A stretch of DNA of 13,568 bases from Chloroflexota bacterium (lineage in GTDB: Bacteria > Chloroflexota > Chloroflexia > Thermomicrobiales > JADLAZ01), in assembly GCA_020849725.1 (NCBI GenBank), contig JADLAZ010000128.1:1-13568 (forward strand), given 5' to 3'. The notes below the pieces were generated by a model, which did no database searches, was not told the origin of the DNA, and was given only the letters and a program-made list of their open reading frames with translations. Made by a program: the position numbers and the translations under genes. This document shows positions 11,779 to 13,568 of this stretch, piece after piece (within the stretch, counting starts at the first letter, position 1; the number at the start of each line of letters is the position of its first letter).

Positions 11779-11917
11779 TGGTGCTGCCGTCCGTGTGGTA
11801 TCATCCAGGCCGGTTTCCAGGTCGCGCTAGCCGTCCGCCGTGTCCGGTCTGTGGATGGTCAGGCGGTGGGCGCTCCGAGGCGCTGCAGTAAGTAGATTCA
11901 ATGAAGAGGAGTGCGGG

Positions 11918-13360
11918 ATGGTCAGCCCAACTTCGACGCCACTGACTCGCCGGTCGTTGCTGCGTCTGTCCAGCCTGACGCTGGCCGGCGCGGCGCTGGT
12001 TGCCTGTGGCGCGCCGGCGGCACCGACGGTCGCGCCGACCAAGCCGGCCGCGGCGGCGGCGACGGCGCCGGCGGCCGCGGCCCCAACGACCGCCCCGGCG
12101 GCGGCCAAGCCGACCGACGCCGCCAAGCCGGTCGCGACGACTGCCGCCGCGGCCGCCCCGGCCGCCGGCAAGGCCAAGGGTGTCACGCTGCGCATGCTGG
12201 CCTGGGCTGGCTACAAGGGCGACGGCCTCAAGACCTGGCTCGGCGACTGGGAGAAGGAGGGCGGCGGCAAGGTCGAGCTCGACCTCGTGCCCGGCAACAA
12301 CCTGACCGAGAAGCAGATGGTCACCTTCTCCGGCAAGACCGGCGACTTCGACATCACGCCCGTCGACGAGCCGAACCTGCCGGCGATGGCCCCGTTCCTG
12401 GTCCAGCTCGACTCGATGGTTGCGACGGACAAACTGGATAAAGAGGACTGGGTGCCGGTGATCTGGGATGCCGGCGTCTGGGAGGGCAAGACCTACCTGA
12501 TCGCCTTCGACCCCAACGTCCAGATCCTGTTCGCCCGCAAGGACATCCTCGACGCCAAGGGCCTCAAGGTGCCGGAGAAGTGGACCGACCTGCACGAGAT
12601 CGCCCGCAAGGCGCAGGAGCGCGACAAAGATCTCTTCGGTCTGTCGATCATGACCAAGCGCGATATCCAGACCGGCATCAACGCCTGGAACCACATCACG
12701 ACCTGGGGCAACGAGATCTTCGACGCCGATTACCGCGCCGCCTTCGACAACGACAAGGGCTACGCGGCGATGACCGAGTTCAAGTCCATGGTCGATGAGG
12801 TCGCCCAGCAGGGCCACCTGGGCTACGACTACGCTGGCGTCAACACCCTCATGCAGCAGGGCAAGGCCGTCTTCCTCCAGAACTGGGCGTCGGTCACGCT
12901 GTCGATCGTCGCGCCGCCGGACGGCAACACCAAGGTCAAGGACAAGGTCGTCTTCGCGCCGGTGCTGGGCCAGGAGAAGCGCCATTCGATGCGCGGCGTC
13001 TGGAGCATGGGTCTCAACACCGACAGCAAGCAGCGCGAGGCGTCGTGGGAGTTCACGCGCTGGTTCACGACCAAAGAAGGCTCGCTCAAGTACGTCAAGG
13101 GCGGCTCGGGCAACTCGCCGCGCCAGTCGATCCTCAAGAGCGACGAGTTCAAGAAGCTGGCGCCGCACGCCGAGGCGCTGTCGACGACGATCGGCATGGC
13201 CAAGAAGCGCCCGATCTTCAAGGAGTACCAGGAGATCCAGACGGTGCTGGACATCATGGCCTCCAAGATCACCGCCGGCGAGGCGCAGCCGAAGGATGCC
13301 GTCAAGGAAGCCGCCGGCAAGCTGAACGAGATCATGAAGCGCGCCGGCCACCAGAAGTAG
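11918..13360 (+). CDS. second ABC solute-binding lipoprotein
   Basis: This 480-residue extracytoplasmic binding protein has a twin-arginine-like LTRRSLLRL (9-17) and the lipobox LVAC with C30 as the lipidated residue. An Ala/Pro/Thr linker (about 31-92) opens with the same APTVAPTKPAAAA string as the first binding protein. The binding domain starts near VTLRMLAWAGY and has the layout of spermidine/putrescine- or sugar-type family 1 binding proteins; the ligand is unknown. ATG 11918 is preceded by GAGGAG about 6 bp upstream. It lies 195 bp after the fused permease and is the last + strand gene in the window. It could supply a second substrate to the same permease or belong to a partly lost system. 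Confidence 0.92.
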   Translation: MVSPTSTPLTRRSLLRLSSLTLAGAALVACGAPAAPTVAPTKPAAAAATAPAAAAPTTAPAAAKPTDAAKPVATTAAAAAPAAGKAKGVTLRMLAWAGYKGDGLKTWLGDWEKEGGGKVELDLVPGNNLTEKQMVTFSGKTGDFDITPVDEPNLPAMAPFLVQLDSMVATDKLDKEDWVPVIWDAGVWEGKTYLIAFDPNVQILFARKDILDAKGLKVPEKWTDLHEIARKAQERDKDLFGLSIMTKRDIQTGINAWNHITTWGNEIFDADYRAAFDNDKGYAAMTEFKSMVDEVAQQGHLGYDYAGVNTLMQQGKAVFLQNWASVTLSIVAPPDGNTKVKDKVVFAPVLGQEKRHSMRGVWSMGLNTDSKQREASWEFTRWFTTKEGSLKYVKGGSGNSPRQSILKSDEFKKLAPHAEALSTTIGMAKKRPIFKEYQEIQTVLDIMASKITAGEAQPKDAVKEAAGKLNEIMKRAGHQK

Positions 13361-13382
13361 GAGATCCACGGGCCGGTGGTCC

Positions 13383-13495
13383 GTAGGGGCAGCCCTTGTG
13401 GCTGCCCGGTCACTCTAGACCACCAGCGATGGGCAGCCACAAGGGCTGCCCCTACAGCCTAGATGGGCAGCCACAAGGGCTGCCCCTACAGCCTA
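13383..13495. repeat. three palindromic 25-bp repeats (REP-like cluster)
   Basis: GTAGGGGCAGCC...CTGCCC (13383-13407) is a perfect 25-bp inverted copy of 13431-13455. The latter repeats directly at 13465-13489 as part of a 34-bp tandem unit (13428-13461 and 13462-13495). Each copy is itself a hairpin: GGGCAGCC pairs with GGCTGCCC around a short loop. The cluster follows the second binding-protein gene and may end transcription or be a dispersed REP-type element. Confidence 0.85.
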
Positions 13496-13502
13496 GCCCT
13501 CC

Positions 13503-13568
13503 TCATTTGGAGATGCGGATGGAGACGCCCGCGACCTCGGTTTCGATCCCGACCCACCCGGTGCGGCG
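13503..13568 (-). CDS. possible 3' end of an unidentified gene, cut by window edge
   Basis: On the - strand an open frame of 21 codons runs from the window edge to TGA (13505-13503), ending in WVGIETEVAGVSIRISK. Almost every third codon position is G or C, as in the real genes here, and the peptide is not low-complexity. It is too short to identify. If real, it is convergent with the second binding-protein gene, with the palindromic repeats between them. Confidence 0.4.
   Translation of the reverse strand, partial: RRTGWVGIETEVAGVSIRISK

Noticed and set aside
11801..13369. Open frame of 522 codons on the - strand opposite the second binding protein
   Set aside because: Shadow frame caused by high GC3; no recognisable motif.

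Overview
The window looks like a chromosomal segment of a high-GC bacterium, most likely a member of the Chloroflexota (possibly close to Thermomicrobia). The evidence is indirect. G or C dominates third codon positions, and both solute-binding lipoproteins have the Ala/Pro/Thr-rich linker (APTVAPTKPAAAA) common in that phylum. thrS is controlled by a T-box, which points to Firmicutes, Actinobacteria, Chloroflexota or Deinococcota rather than Proteobacteria. No rRNA or marker protein allows a firm placement.

Layout. Positions 1-245 hold two serine tRNA genes (UGA, cut by the window edge, and GCU) and a terminator-like hairpin. Positions 358-1883 hold a 2H phosphoesterase, a small thioredoxin-like protein and a redoxin, all on the + strand. 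A palindromic intergenic repeat follows. Positions 2116-2994 hold a Cas4/RecB-like Fe-S nuclease divided between two membrane-anchored polypeptides. A voltage-gated-type potassium channel of visibly lower GC comes next (3033-3803), then a mandelate-racemase-type enolase-superfamily enzyme (3863-4903). A large imperfect stem-loop made of 10-bp repeats separates this gene from the convergent thrS.

The - strand block 5010-7683 is the most interesting part. Read in its own direction it contains a sigma-70-like promoter, a T-box leader with specifier candidate ACC, an intrinsic terminator, a unit of inverted GGGGGTC heptamer arrays enclosing a four-helix-bundle (23S rRNA intervening-sequence/Avd-type) gene, and then the Shine-Dalgarno and coding sequence of threonyl-tRNA synthetase. 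The unit sits exactly between the T-box terminator and the thrS ribosome binding site. Threonine starvation is therefore predicted to switch on both genes.

Positions 7965-13360 (+ strand) hold a carbohydrate-type ABC import locus: a promoter, a Tat-type lipoprotein binding protein, a single-chain permease that fuses the usual MalF-like and MalG-like subunits, and a second binding lipoprotein. No ATPase gene is present. The window ends with palindromic repeats and what may be the 3' end of a gene on the - strand.

The best candidates for something undescribed are the four-helix-bundle unit inserted inside a T-box operon and the nuclease whose predicted four Fe-S cysteines are split between two membrane proteins.
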